Shown: in pieces, positions 1-9,288 of the stretch
Position numbering within the stretch: position 1 is the first letter of the stretch
How the letters are laid out: every line of letters begins with the position of its first letter
Origin: Marinobacterium aestuarii
Lineage (GTDB): Bacteria; Pseudomonadota; Gammaproteobacteria; Pseudomonadales; Balneatricaceae
DNA length: 64,000 nucleotides
Reading direction: 5' to 3'
Assembly: GCF_001651805.1 (NCBI RefSeq)
Contig: NZ_CP015839.1
Coordinates: forward strand, 558,001 to 622,000
Translations under genes and position numbers: made by a program
The notes under the pieces: model-generated
Databases searched by the model: none
The model's input: the letters and a program-made list of their open reading frames with translations, nothing else
Told to the model about the DNA's origin: nothing

Positions 1-169
1 CAATATCGAAGTCGGTGCCGGCGCCAAGGTGGGTGGCGGCAGTGTGGTGCTGGAGAATGTACCACCCCATACCACTGTGGTGGGTGTACCGGCCCGGGTG
101 GTGGGTCATCCCGGCTGTGACAAGCCGGCGCTGGACATGAACCAGTCTTTCCCCAAGGACGGTTGCTAG
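1..169 (+). CDS. cysE: Serine O-acetyltransferase, C-terminal fragment (truncated by window edge)
   Basis: Reading from base 2, the last 55 codons give the end of a left-handed beta-helix acyltransferase (GGGSVVLENVPPHTTVVGVP) followed by the tail DKPALDMNQSF. That tail is characteristic of the enterobacterial-type CysE. CysE acetylates L-serine with acetyl-CoA, the first step of cysteine synthesis. The protein ends in Cys (KDGC). In this enzyme family the C-terminal tail takes part in feedback inhibition by cysteine and in binding cysteine synthase; that is family knowledge and was not tested here. The stop codon is TAG at 167-169, and dapB begins about 30 bp downstream. The N-terminal part lies outside the window. 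Confidence 0.85.
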   Translation, partial: NIEVGAGAKVGGGSVVLENVPPHTTVVGVPARVVGHPGCDKPALDMNQSFPKDGC

Positions 170-1018
<849 letters not shown>

Positions 1019-1040
1019 AATCGGTTTTGAGCATTGAGTA

Positions 1041-1066
1041 AAAGGGAGCCCAGAGGCTCCCTTTTG
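1041..1066 (+). terminator. Rho-independent terminator after dapB
   Basis: A perfect 10-bp stem, AAAGGGAGCC pairing with GGCTCCCTTT across a CAGA loop, is followed by T residues. It lies 22 bp after the dapB stop and should end the transcript before the NIF3-like gene. Confidence 0.85.
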
Positions 1067-1155
1067 TGTTTGTTGGGTCTGGACTCTGGCTGGACTTAGG
1101 CGACGTTCTTGCGGGGGCTGGTGAAAGGGGTGGCCGCAAGCAGGGGGAGAGGCGT

Positions 1156-1473
1156 ATGTACAAGCTGTGTTTTTATGTGCCGGAAGAGAATCTTCAGAGC
1201 GTCAAGCAGGCGCTGTTTGATGCAGGTGTTGGTCGCATCGGTGACTACGACAGTTGCTGCTGGCAAACCCGCGGCACGGGGCAGTTTCGACCGCTCGCGG
1301 GGAGTAATCCGCATATTGGGCACCAGGGCGAGCTGGAGCAGCTCAGTGAATGGAAGGTGGAAATGGTATGCGACGACAGTTTGATTCGTCTTGCCGTAGC
1401 CACCCTGAAGCTGGCGCACCCCTACGAGGAAGTGGCATTCGATGCCTGGCGTCTCGAGTCGTTCGATGATTGA
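1156..1473 (+). CDS. NIF3/YqfO C-domain-like small protein
   Basis: A 105-residue protein beginning MYKLCFYVPEENLQSVKQAL and ending with the segment HPYEEVAFDAW. It resembles the CutA-like insert domain found inside YqfO/NIF3 proteins, here as a stand-alone polypeptide of the sort annotated in pseudomonads as NGG1p-interacting factor NIF3. Its biochemical role is not established. The start at 1156 is chosen because a strong GGGGGAGAGG Shine-Dalgarno precedes it. An in-frame start at 1066 would add 30 residues of unlikely sequence overlapping the dapB terminator. The gene stands alone between the dapB terminator and a regulatory region. Confidence 0.75.
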   Translation: MYKLCFYVPEENLQSVKQALFDAGVGRIGDYDSCCWQTRGTGQFRPLAGSNPHIGHQGELEQLSEWKVEMVCDDSLIRLAVATLKLAHPYEEVAFDAWRLESFDD

Positions 1474-1504
1474 AGTCGAGCTGCTCGGTTCTTTTGGCAA
1501 CTTG

Positions 1505-1518
1505 TTGATCCTGATCAA
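1505..1518. promoter_or_regulatory. FNR/Anr-type operator (perfect palindrome)
   Basis: TTGAT-CCTG-ATCAA matches the FNR/Anr consensus TTGAT-N4-ATCAA at all ten defined positions. It is in the 232-bp gap before the PAS-GGDEF-EAL gene. A possible -10 (GAATAG, 1528-1533) would put the site over the -35 region, suggesting repression. I see no good -10 at the distance expected for class II activation. Confidence 0.6.
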
Positions 1519-1705
1519 TTAAACAGCGAATAGCGTTCGACAGCCTTGCTGATAGCCTGCTACAAGGGAGTTTAGTGTTGTCGCCGTTCGCTTTTGGGTG
1601 TCTGCGCTGCGTGGCTGCTTGTGTGAGTGGCTGCGGTGCGTACCAGGACTTTTCAGCGACGGTTATATCCCCGCGTTATCCCATCCATTAATTGCTGGCC
1701 CAAAG

Positions 1706-3667
1706 ATGCCCTTTCGTACCGACGCTACCGTGCTGCCCCGTTATTTTGTTGTGGGCCTGACCGGTACTGTTCTGCTCCTGTTGCTGGTGGTTTTGGGTTA
1801 CCTGGTTGGCAGCAATCATCTGGATCGCCGCGACGCCCTCGATCTGGCGGGAGCGGTGACTTTGCTGGTGTTGCTCTGCCATGCCCGCTGGATCAAGGCA
1901 CTGTTTGCGCGCTACCAGCAGGATATCAAGAGGCGTGAGCAGGAGCTGGCCCGTAATGCCCAGGCGCTGCAGGTTGCGGCACGGGTATTCGAGGCCTCGC
2001 GAGAGGGCATTATCGTCTCTGATGCCAACAACAGGATTCAGGCAGTCAACGGCGCTTACTGCGAGATCACCGGCTACAGTGCCCGGGATGCCATAGGGCG
2101 CAACCCGTCTTTTATGTCGTCTGGGCGGCACGACCAGGGCTTTTATCGCCAGCTGTGGCAGGATCTTGAACAGCAGGGCTGCTGGCAGGGGGAGGTGTGG
2201 AACCGGCGCAAGAGTGGTGAGGTGTATCCCGAGTGGTTATCCATCAATGTGCACCGCAATGCCGATAATCAGATTGAAAACTATATCGCCACCTTCCGTG
2301 ATATTTCCGAGCGCAAGCGTGTGCAGGAGCGGCTGAGTTATCTGGCCAGCTACGATACGCTGACCGAGCTGCCCAATCAGCACCTGTTTGAGGAGCAGGT
2401 CAGTCAGGCTATCGCGCAGTTGGAGCGCTTTCCCGAGCGGGTGCTTGCGGTGCTGCTGATCGATCTGGATCGCTTTCGCAATATCAATGATTCACTGGGG
2501 CACGCGATCGGCGATCGGGTATTGCAAAGCGTTGCCGGCCGCCTGGTCGGGTTGATGCCGTCGGATGGCATGCTGTGTCGCCAGGGCGGGGATGAGTTCG
2601 CGGTGTTGCTGCCGGACGAGGCCTCGATGCTGCGGGTCGCGGCGCTGGTTCAGGCGTTGCTGGTGCAGATAGCGCAGCCGGTAACACAGCAGGGGCAGGA
2701 GTTGGTGGTGACGCCCAGTATCGGTGTGGCGGTCTATCCGCAGGATGGCAGTGACTATTCGACCCTGCTGCGCAACGCCGATGCCGCACTGAGTTTCGCC
2801 AAGGTGCAGGGGCGTAATCAATATCAGTTTTTCATGCCGGCGCTGAACAGTCGTGTGTCCAAGCGGCTGCAGCTTGAAAATGCCCTGCGTCAGGGGCTGG
2901 TTCGCAATGAATTCCGCCTGGCGTATCAGCCGCAGTACTATCTGGGCCGCGGTACGCTGTCGGGGTCAGAGGCCTTGTTGCGCTGGCATTCTGCCGCGCT
3001 TGGGCCCATGGGGCCGGCAGACTTTATTCCGCTGGCCGAGGAGACCGGTCTGATCGGGCCAATCGGTGACTGGGTGCTGCGCCATGCCTGCGAACAGGGT
3101 GCGCAATGGCTCGTTCAGGGCATCGCTATGCCGGTGGCGGTGAATGTGTCTGCCTGCCAGTTTCGACCGGAGCTGCCGGCCAAGGTGGCGGCTGCCTTGC
3201 AGGAAACAGGTTTTGAGGCGCGTCTGCTGGTGATTGAGGTGACTGAGACCGCGCTGATGCAGGATCTTGAACAGGCGGCGCAGCTGTTGCTGCAACTCAA
3301 GGCGTTGGGGGTCAGCGTGGCGCTGGACGACTTTGGTACTGGTCATTCGAGTCTGGCATACCTGAAGCGTTTCCCGATCGACAAGCTGAAGATTGACCGC
3401 TCTTTTGTCAGTGGCCTGCCGGAGGATGCGGACGACAGTGTCATCATCAAGGCCATGCTGGATGTGGCCCGGCATCTGGGCTTGAGTGTGGTGGCCGAGG
3501 GAATCGAGACGGTGCAGCAGCAGGACTACCTGGCATCCCTGGGCTGCGAGGCGGGGCAGGGATATCTGTATGCCAAACCGCTGACCGCGCGGCAGATGAC
3601 GGCGCGTCTGGCGGCTGCAGCCATGTATGAACGCGCGCCGCTCAAGCTGGAATCCGTACCGGTGTAA
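1706..3667 (+). CDS. Membrane-anchored PAS-GGDEF-EAL cyclic-di-GMP signalling protein
   Basis: From the chosen ATG at 1706 the protein has 653 residues. Two hydrophobic segments lie near residues 13-35 and 45-65, then a coiled stretch, a PAS domain (about 95-205, FEASREGIIVSD to FRDISERK), a GGDEF domain (motif GGDEF at 294-298) and an EAL domain (EALLRW at 422-427, DDFGTGHSS, VAEGIET). The catalytic signature motifs of both halves look intact. The RxxD inhibitory site upstream of GGDEF is absent (MPSD instead). It could therefore make c-di-GMP without product inhibition, degrade it, or do both. An upstream in-frame start at 1598 would add 36 Cys/Trp-rich residues without family character. 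An FNR/Anr-type palindrome lies about 190 bp upstream. Confidence 0.9.
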   Translation: MPFRTDATVLPRYFVVGLTGTVLLLLLVVLGYLVGSNHLDRRDALDLAGAVTLLVLLCHARWIKALFARYQQDIKRREQELARNAQALQVAARVFEASREGIIVSDANNRIQAVNGAYCEITGYSARDAIGRNPSFMSSGRHDQGFYRQLWQDLEQQGCWQGEVWNRRKSGEVYPEWLSINVHRNADNQIENYIATFRDISERKRVQERLSYLASYDTLTELPNQHLFEEQVSQAIAQLERFPERVLAVLLIDLDRFRNINDSLGHAIGDRVLQSVAGRLVGLMPSDGMLCRQGGDEFAVLLPDEASMLRVAALVQALLVQIAQPVTQQGQELVVTPSIGVAVYPQDGSDYSTLLRNADAALSFAKVQGRNQYQFFMPALNSRVSKRLQLENALRQGLVRNEFRLAYQPQYYLGRGTLSGSEALLRWHSAALGPMGPADFIPLAEETGLIGPIGDWVLRHACEQGAQWLVQGIAMPVAVNVSACQFRPELPAKVAAALQETGFEARLLVIEVTETALMQDLEQAAQLLLQLKALGVSVALDDFGTGHSSLAYLKRFPIDKLKIDRSFVSGLPEDADDSVIIKAMLDVARHLGLSVVAEGIETVQQQDYLASLGCEAGQGYLYAKPLTARQMTARLAAAAMYERAPLKLESVPV

Positions 3668-3705
3668 CGAAAGTGAGCGTTTTCTGCCATTAGTGCCACA
3701 CAAAC

Positions 3706-3894
3706 CTATTCGCTCTGGCGCTCGCCCTGCTGCAGCCGTTCGCGCACCAAGTCTTCGCTTTGCTGCACCTTCTCCCTGATGTGCTCCTTGCGCATCAGGG
3801 TCTGTTCGGTTTTCAGGGCTACGGCGGCATCGCAGCTTTTCATGCTCACTACGCCGACCGCAATGATTGCCAGTACCATCATGAGCCGCAGCAT
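3706..3894 (-). CDS. Small single-pass membrane protein with charged helical tail
   Basis: A 62-residue ORF: a hydrophobic N-terminus (MLRLMMVLAIIAVGVVSM), one Cys, then a strongly charged helix rich in Glu, Arg and Gln that could form a coiled coil. I do not recognise a family. The ATG at 3894 is preferred because AGGA lies 9 nt upstream; an in-frame GTG 11 codons earlier is possible. It is convergent with the PAS-GGDEF-EAL gene. The hydrophobic-then-charged pattern is what a real short inner-membrane protein shows, but conservation has not been tested. Confidence 0.5.
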   Translation of the reverse strand: MLRLMMVLAIIAVGVVSMKSCDAAVALKTEQTLMRKEHIREKVQQSEDLVRERLQQGERQSE

Positions 3895-4000
3895 CGTCGT
3901 CTGTCCTGTTATTGTCTCAGCGTCCACAGCCCGCCCGCGCAGGTCGCTCCCTGTGTTGAATACTAGACGGAGATGGGGTTGAGGGCGACCGGCCGTGCGC

Positions 4001-4624
4001 TCAGAAAGCGTTGGCCTGGATAAAACCGTGAATGCCGGTGAGTACGATCTGGGATGCCATAGCCGCCAGGATCAGGCCGGTGACCTTGCTGAGAATATTC
4101 AGCCCGGTACGGCCCAAAAGGCGCTCCATGGCGGTGGCCATGTGCAGAAAACCCAGCAGGCAGCCCAGCGCCAGCATCATGCCGGCGATGCCAAAGATCA
4201 TGTCCAGCCCCTGCAGTTCGGCGCCGTATACCAGAATCGCACCTATGGTGGCGGGTCCTACGATGGTGGGCATTGCCAGCGGCACCACGGCAATATCGTC
4301 GCGCTGCTCGTGGGGGAGCTCGGCGTTGACGCGCACGCCGTCGCGCACCAGGCTCACGCCGGATAAAAACAGCAGTACGCCGGCCCCCACGCGGAACGAA
4401 TCCAGTGTGATGCCCAGGGCATCAAACATGGGGCTGCCGAAGAAAAACAGCATCAGGCAGATAAAAAAGGCCGCGAGAACCGCGCGGTTGGCAATGGAGC
4501 GGCGCTCGGTGCGACTGTCGTTGCGGGTCAGCGACAGGAACATCGAGACCACAAAGAAGGGTGCGAACAGGAACAGAAACTTGATCCAGGTGGTAACCAG
4601 CAGGCTCATTGCGACAGGGCTCAT
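4001..4624 (-). CDS. MarC-family integral membrane protein
   Basis: About 207 residues with six hydrophobic segments and MarC-family features: a first helix with FLFLFAPFFVVSMFLSLT, the loop SVVRDGV-like segment (SLVRDGVRVN) and the central PLAMPTIVGPATIGAIL repeat-type motif. MarC proteins are inner-membrane proteins of unresolved transport function; the link with multiple antibiotic resistance implied by the name is not supported. Three possible starts exist (GTG 4651, ATG 4624, ATG 4609), none with a good ribosome binding site. It is divergent from the EamA exporter, with a perfect palindrome between them. Confidence 0.85.
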   Translation of the reverse strand: MSPVAMSLLVTTWIKFLFLFAPFFVVSMFLSLTRNDSRTERRSIANRAVLAAFFICLMLFFFGSPMFDALGITLDSFRVGAGVLLFLSGVSLVRDGVRVNAELPHEQRDDIAVVPLAMPTIVGPATIGAILVYGAELQGLDMIFGIAGMMLALGCLLGFLHMATAMERLLGRTGLNILSKVTGLILAAMASQIVLTGIHGFIQANAF

Positions 4625-4688
4625 AAGTGGGGACGGCGCGCATCTTATCACGCCATAGGGGTATACCTGTATCTAATGCAGATGCAGC

Positions 4689-4707
4689 GCATCAGTATTA
4701 CTGATGC
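4689..4707. promoter_or_regulatory. Perfect palindrome in the marC/eamA divergent promoter region
   Basis: GCATCAGT-ATT-ACTGATGC is a perfect 8-bp inverted repeat with a 3-bp centre, midway in the 198-bp gap between two divergently transcribed membrane-protein genes. This is the typical size and place for a dimeric repressor or activator site. The regulator is unknown and none is encoded next to it. Confidence 0.5.
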
Positions 4708-4822
4708 AGCTGCAGAATAATTAACTTTCATTCATCGCGAGGCACGTTATCCTGCCCGATTTCCTTGCCGTCTCTTTTGATCGTTGCCTGTTTTCGCGAC
4801 GCCGTTATTGGATATTGCTGTT

Positions 4823-5725
4823 ATGTCGTCCCGTATCACGCCCATTCTCTGTCTGACACTGGCCATGCTGCTGTGGGCCAGTGCCTTTATCGCCCTCAAG
4901 CTGGCGTTCCGCCACTACGATCCCATGGTGGTGCTGGCGGGGCGCATGCTGGTGGCATCATGCTGCTTCGTGTGGGTGTGGCGACGCTTCGGACCTGTGC
5001 ATTACTGTGCCGGCGACTGGAAGTTTATCGGCCTGCTGATGCTGGCGGAACCCTGTCTGTATTTCCTGTTCGAGGCCAGCGCGCTGCAGTACACCAGTGC
5101 GGCTCAGGCCGGCATGATCACCGCGTTGCTGCCGCTGCTGGTTGCTCTGGGTGCCTGGTTCTTTCTGCGTGAGCGCCTGCGGTTGCAGGCCTGGTTGGGC
5201 TTTGCCCTGGCGGTCGCCGGCGCGCTCTGGCTCAGTTTTGCAGCCCTGGTATCGGATGTGGCGCCTAATCCGTTGCTGGGTAACTTCCTCGAGTTTTGCG
5301 CCATGTTATGCGCCATGGTCTATACCCTGTGCCTCAAGCGCTTGTCGTCACGCTATTCACCCTGGTTACTGACGGCGTTGCAGTCGTTTTGCGGCACGCT
5401 GTTCTTCGTGCCGGCGCTGGCGATGCCGGGAGTTGAAATGCCGACCGTTTGGGTACCCGAGGCGGTGCTGGCGATCCTGTATCTGGGACTGGTGGTGAAT
5501 ATTTTTGCCTACGGGCTCTTCAATCTCGGCGTGTCCTGGATTCCGGCCAGCCAGGCGTCGGCGTACATCAACCTGATTCCGGTATTTACCGTTGTCCTGG
5601 CCTATGTGCTGTTGCACGAAACCCTGAATGTTCAGCAGCTGGCGGCTGCGGCGCTGATTATTGGCGGAGTAATGCTGAGTCAATGGCCCGAGTCGCGGTC
5701 GGCGACCCGGGCGGTGGCGGGCTAA
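4823..5725 (+). CDS. DMT-superfamily EamA transporter
   Basis: About 300 residues with ten predicted membrane helices in two EamA repeats: ILCLTLAMLLWASAFIALKL at the start of repeat one, and a second repeat from LLGNFLEFCAMLCAMVYTL to AAALIIGGVMLSQW. Family members export amino acids, metabolites or drugs; the substrate cannot be read from the sequence. The ATG at 4823 is chosen so that the protein begins just before helix one; a longer ORF from 4784 adds 13 residues. The gene is convergent with pycB, with only 23 bp between stops. Confidence 0.88.
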   Translation: MSSRITPILCLTLAMLLWASAFIALKLAFRHYDPMVVLAGRMLVASCCFVWVWRRFGPVHYCAGDWKFIGLLMLAEPCLYFLFEASALQYTSAAQAGMITALLPLLVALGAWFFLRERLRLQAWLGFALAVAGALWLSFAALVSDVAPNPLLGNFLEFCAMLCAMVYTLCLKRLSSRYSPWLLTALQSFCGTLFFVPALAMPGVEMPTVWVPEAVLAILYLGLVVNIFAYGLFNLGVSWIPASQASAYINLIPVFTVVLAYVLLHETLNVQQLAAAALIIGGVMLSQWPESRSATRAVAG

Positions 5726-5748
5726 AAGAAGGGTGGCAGTGCTGCGGT

Positions 5749-7542
5749 CTACTCGATTTCGATCAGAACCTCGCCCGGTGTCACGCGGTCGCCCTTGGCG
5801 ACATGCACGGCCTTGATAGTGCCGGCAATCGGCGCCTGAACCTCGGTCTCCATCTTCATGGCTTCGGTTACCAGTATGGCCTGGCCCGCGCTGACGCTGT
5901 CCCCCACGGCGACCAGTACATCGACGATGTTGCCCGGCATGGAGGTGGTAACATGACCGGGGCTCGTCGCTTTGGCACGCGCGCTGGCAGCGCCTGCCAC
6001 ATACAGATTCAGAGGTTCAAACACCACTTCCTCGGGCATGCCATCCAGCGTCATGAAAATATGCCGCTTGCCTGAATCCAGGGTGCCGACACCGGTTACG
6101 GCAATCTCGTAGGTTTCGCCGTGCAGGTCGATCTTGAATTCAGTGGGCACGCCCTCATCGACTGTGCGGGTCTTGCTGTCGATGCTCTGCAGTACTTCAG
6201 GTTGCAGCGTGCCGTCGCGGCGCTCGCTGAGGAACTGGCGGCCTATGTCCTGGAACATGGCAAAGGTAAGTACATCTTCCGGGCTCTGGGCCAGATCACC
6301 AATGTCTTTTTTCAGACGCGCCATTTCGGGCGGAAGCTGGTCCGCCGGGCGGCCTTCAATGATTTCGCCATTGCCGATGGCCTGCTTCTGCAGCTCCTTG
6401 TTGACCTCCGCCGGCGGCTGACCGTAACCGCCCGCCAGGTAGCGCTTCACCTCGTTGGTGATGGTGTTGTAGCGCTTGCCCGACAGTACGTTGAGTACCG
6501 CCTGGGTGCCAACTATCTGGGATGTCGGCGTTACCAGTGGCGGGAATCCCAGGTCTTCGCGCACGCGGGGAATCTCGGCGAAAACCTCGCGAATGCGTCC
6601 CAGGGCATTCTGTTCCTTGAGCTGGTTGGCGAGGTTCGACATCATGCCGCCCGGCACCTGGTTGATCTGTACGCCGACATCCTCGCGGGTAAACTCGCTC
6701 TCGAACTGATGGTACTTCTTGCGCACTTCGCGGAAGTAATCGCCGATTTCCTGTAGCAGCTCAAGGTCCAGCCCGGTATCCCAGGGAGAGTCGCGCAGTG
6801 CTGCGACCTGAGATTCGGTGGCCGGGTGGCTGGTGCCCGAGGCGAAGGCTGAGATAGCGGTGTCTATATGCTCGGCGCCCGCTTCAATGGCCTTGAGCTG
6901 GCACTGTGCGGCCAGGCCTGCGGTGTTGTGGGAATGAATAAAGATCGGCAGTTTGACCGCCTTGCGCAGCGCCTTCACCAGCTCGTAGGTGGCGTAGGGC
7001 GTCAGCAGCCCGGCCATGTCCTTGAGGGCGATGGAGTCCGCACCCATTTTTTGCAGCGCTTTGGCCTGTTTGACGAACAGCTTGGTGGTATGAACCGGGC
7101 TGGTGGTATAACAGATGGTGCCCTGGGCGTGCTTGCCGGCCTTCTTCACCGCCTTGATGGCGGTTTCCAGGTTGCGCAGATCATTCAGGGCATCGAAGAT
7201 GCGAAAGACGTCGATGCCATTGGCGGCGGCGCGCTCGACAAAGGCTTCGACCACGTCATCGGCGTAATGGCGGTAGCCCAGCAGGTTCTGGCCGCGCAGC
7301 AGCATCTGCAGGCGGGTATTGGGCAGCGCGGCCTTGAGCTGGCGCAGGCGCTCCCAGGGGTCTTCCTTGAGAAAACGCACGCAGGCGTCAAAGGTGGCGC
7401 CGCCCCAGACTTCCAGTGACCAGTAACCTACCTGATCCAGCTTGTCGCAGATGGGCAGCATGTCTTCGGTGCGCATGCGGGTTGCGATCAGGGATTGGTG
7501 GGCGTCGCGCAGAATAACGTCGGTTACATTAACTTTGCTCAT
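5749..7542 (-). CDS. pycB: Pyruvate carboxylase subunit B (carboxyltransferase + biotin carrier)
   Basis: 597 residues. The N-terminal carboxyltransferase barrel starts DVILRDAHQSLIATRMRTED and contains the metal-binding HSHNTAGL segment. The last 70 residues form a biotinyl domain with the biotin-attachment Lys in EAMKMET. Together with PycA it forms the two-subunit anaplerotic pyruvate carboxylase that makes oxaloacetate from pyruvate, ATP and bicarbonate. The same architecture occurs in the alpha subunit of oxaloacetate decarboxylase, but no oadB or oadG lies nearby and pycA and a pycR-like gene do, so PycB is preferred. The ATG at 7542 has a GAGGAAC Shine-Dalgarno; six codons of extra ORF precede it. 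Confidence 0.9.
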   Translation of the reverse strand: MSKVNVTDVILRDAHQSLIATRMRTEDMLPICDKLDQVGYWSLEVWGGATFDACVRFLKEDPWERLRQLKAALPNTRLQMLLRGQNLLGYRHYADDVVEAFVERAAANGIDVFRIFDALNDLRNLETAIKAVKKAGKHAQGTICYTTSPVHTTKLFVKQAKALQKMGADSIALKDMAGLLTPYATYELVKALRKAVKLPIFIHSHNTAGLAAQCQLKAIEAGAEHIDTAISAFASGTSHPATESQVAALRDSPWDTGLDLELLQEIGDYFREVRKKYHQFESEFTREDVGVQINQVPGGMMSNLANQLKEQNALGRIREVFAEIPRVREDLGFPPLVTPTSQIVGTQAVLNVLSGKRYNTITNEVKRYLAGGYGQPPAEVNKELQKQAIGNGEIIEGRPADQLPPEMARLKKDIGDLAQSPEDVLTFAMFQDIGRQFLSERRDGTLQPEVLQSIDSKTRTVDEGVPTEFKIDLHGETYEIAVTGVGTLDSGKRHIFMTLDGMPEEVVFEPLNLYVAGAASARAKATSPGHVTTSMPGNIVDVLVAVGDSVSAGQAILVTEAMKMETEVQAPIAGTIKAVHVAKGDRVTPGEVLIEIE

Positions 7543-7659
7543 TTTCGTTCCTCTGGGCACTGCCCGGCGGTTTGTTCAATTACCGCCCGCAGTACCAATT
7601 CTGAATTCAGGGCTCGCGTGTGACTTGTGCTGCTGTTTTTACTGCAGCGCATCCGGGCT

Positions 7660-9075
7660 TCAGAGTCCGGCATGGGCGGCGATAGCGGCGGCGATGGCCA
7701 GGGCGATTTCGCTGGGGTGGCGCTTTTCCGAATAGTTCAGCAGTTCCGGATGGTTGGGAACAAAGCTGGTGGTGAACACGCCGCTGCGAAAATCCGGGCA
7801 CTTGAGAATTTCCTGATAATAGGGCGCGGTGGTGCGCACCCCCTGCAGACGCATGTCGGCCAGGGCGCGGGCGCCACGGTCCAGAGCGTCTTCCCAGTTC
7901 AGTGCCCAGACCACCAGTTTCAGGCACATGGAGTCGAAGTAGGGCGGAATGGTGTAGCCGGTGTAGATGGCGGTATCGGTGCGCACGCCAGGGCCGCCGG
8001 GAGCGTAGTAGCGGGTGATCTTGCCAAAGCTGGGCAGGAAGTTGTTTTTCGGATCTTCAGCATTGATGCGAAACTGCAGCGCATAACCGCGGTGCTGAAT
8101 GTCCTGCTGGCGGTATTGCAGCGGTAATCCGGCGGCGATACGAATCTGCTCGCGCACTATGTCGACGCCGGTGATCTGTTCGGTAATGGTGTGCTCGACC
8201 TGCACGCGCGTATTCATTTCCATGAAATACACTTCGTTGTTCGACAGCAGGAATTCGACGGTGCCGGCGTTTTCGTAGTTCACGGCGCGGGCGGCGCGCA
8301 CCGCCAGCTCGCCTACGTAGGCGCGCTGCTCCGGTGTCAGCTGTGGGCTGGGGGCGATCTCGATCAGCTTCTGATTGCGCCGCTGGATGGAGCAGTCGCG
8401 CTCGAACAGGTGAATGGCTTCACCCTGGCTGTCGGCGAGGATCTGCACCTCAATGTGCTTGGGATCCAGGATACACTTTTCGAGGAAGACATCGGCCGAA
8501 CCAAAGGCCTTGGTGGCTTCGGAAATGACGCGCGGGTACTGGGCGCGCAGCTCCGTTGGGTTGTCGCAACGGCGGATGCCACGGCCACCGCCGCCGGAGG
8601 TTGCCTTGAGCATAACCGGGTAGCCGACGTGCTCGGCCACGCTGAGTGCCTGCTTGAGGTCGGCCAGGTTGCCGTCTGAACCTGGGGTGACGGGAATGCC
8701 GGCGCTGATCATGCTGCTGCGCGCAGCGGTCTTGTCGCCCATGCGGGAGATCACGTCGGCATTGGGGCCGACAAAGGCAACGCCGCGCTCGGCGCAGATG
8801 CGGGCGAAATCGGCGTTTTCGGACAGGAAACCGTAACCCGGGTGAATGGCGTCACAGCCGGTTTCCACCGCGAGACTGACAATGCGGCGCGGATCCAGGT
8901 AGCCCGCCAGCGGGTCCGTACCGGCGAAGTGAGCCTCATCGGCACGCTTGACGTGCAGGGCGTAGCGGTCGGGTTCGGTAAAGATTGCAACCGAGCGGAT
9001 GCCCATTTCTGCGCAGGCCCTGACAATTCGGACGGCAATCTCGCCACGGTTGGCGATCAACAGCTTTTTGAACAT
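7660..9075 (-). CDS. pycA: Pyruvate carboxylase subunit A (biotin carboxylase)
   Basis: 471 residues, an ATP-grasp biotin carboxylase. It opens MFKKLLIANRGEIAVRI, has the glycine-rich ATP loop GGGGRGIRRC, and the segments HIEVQILAD and EMNTRVQVEHTITEQ that hold ATP/metal and catalytic residues. It carboxylates the biotin on PycB. It resembles AccC, but its partner gene and LysR neighbour match the Pseudomonas-type pycA. GGAGGAACTC precedes the ATG. pycA is first in the operon, with 117 bp to pycB, and is transcribed away from pycR. Confidence 0.9.
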   Translation of the reverse strand: MFKKLLIANRGEIAVRIVRACAEMGIRSVAIFTEPDRYALHVKRADEAHFAGTDPLAGYLDPRRIVSLAVETGCDAIHPGYGFLSENADFARICAERGVAFVGPNADVISRMGDKTAARSSMISAGIPVTPGSDGNLADLKQALSVAEHVGYPVMLKATSGGGGRGIRRCDNPTELRAQYPRVISEATKAFGSADVFLEKCILDPKHIEVQILADSQGEAIHLFERDCSIQRRNQKLIEIAPSPQLTPEQRAYVGELAVRAARAVNYENAGTVEFLLSNNEVYFMEMNTRVQVEHTITEQITGVDIVREQIRIAAGLPLQYRQQDIQHRGYALQFRINAEDPKNNFLPSFGKITRYYAPGGPGVRTDTAIYTGYTIPPYFDSMCLKLVVWALNWEDALDRGARALADMRLQGVRTTAPYYQEILKCPDFRSGVFTTSFVPNHPELLNYSEKRHPSEIALAIAAAIAAHAGL

Positions 9076-9169
9076 TGAGTTCCTCCGTCAGCGGGAGCGC
9101 ACATGCGAAGATGGAAGTGGTGCGCCAGCGACCGTTTTAAGGTAGTACAGCTGCAATGTTAATTAAAAA

Positions 9170-9207
9170 TTGATATTTTTTTGTTTTTGTATAATTTTTG
9201 GCTTATA
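9170..9207. promoter_or_regulatory. AT-rich divergent pycA/pycR promoter region with dyad
   Basis: The 213-bp gap contains a markedly AT-rich block. On the plus strand TTGATA (9170-9175) and TAATTT (9193-9198) are spaced 17 bp and could be the -35 and -10 of pycR. The inverted repeat TATAA-N8-TTATA (9190-9207) overlaps the proposed -10, a common place for LysR-type autoregulation. It does not fit the exact T-N11-A rule. Confidence 0.4.
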
Positions 9208-9288
9208 CATTGTGTCAAAATCCCCCGGCAAGGGGATTGTTCGGTGAGAATCCGGTAGTTTTCCGGTGTTAACTGTTGAGAGATTCGT

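Noticed and set aside
5749-7542. Oxaloacetate decarboxylase alpha subunit
   Set aside because: Same domain order, but no oadB or oadG membrane subunits are nearby, whereas pycA and a divergent LysR gene are.
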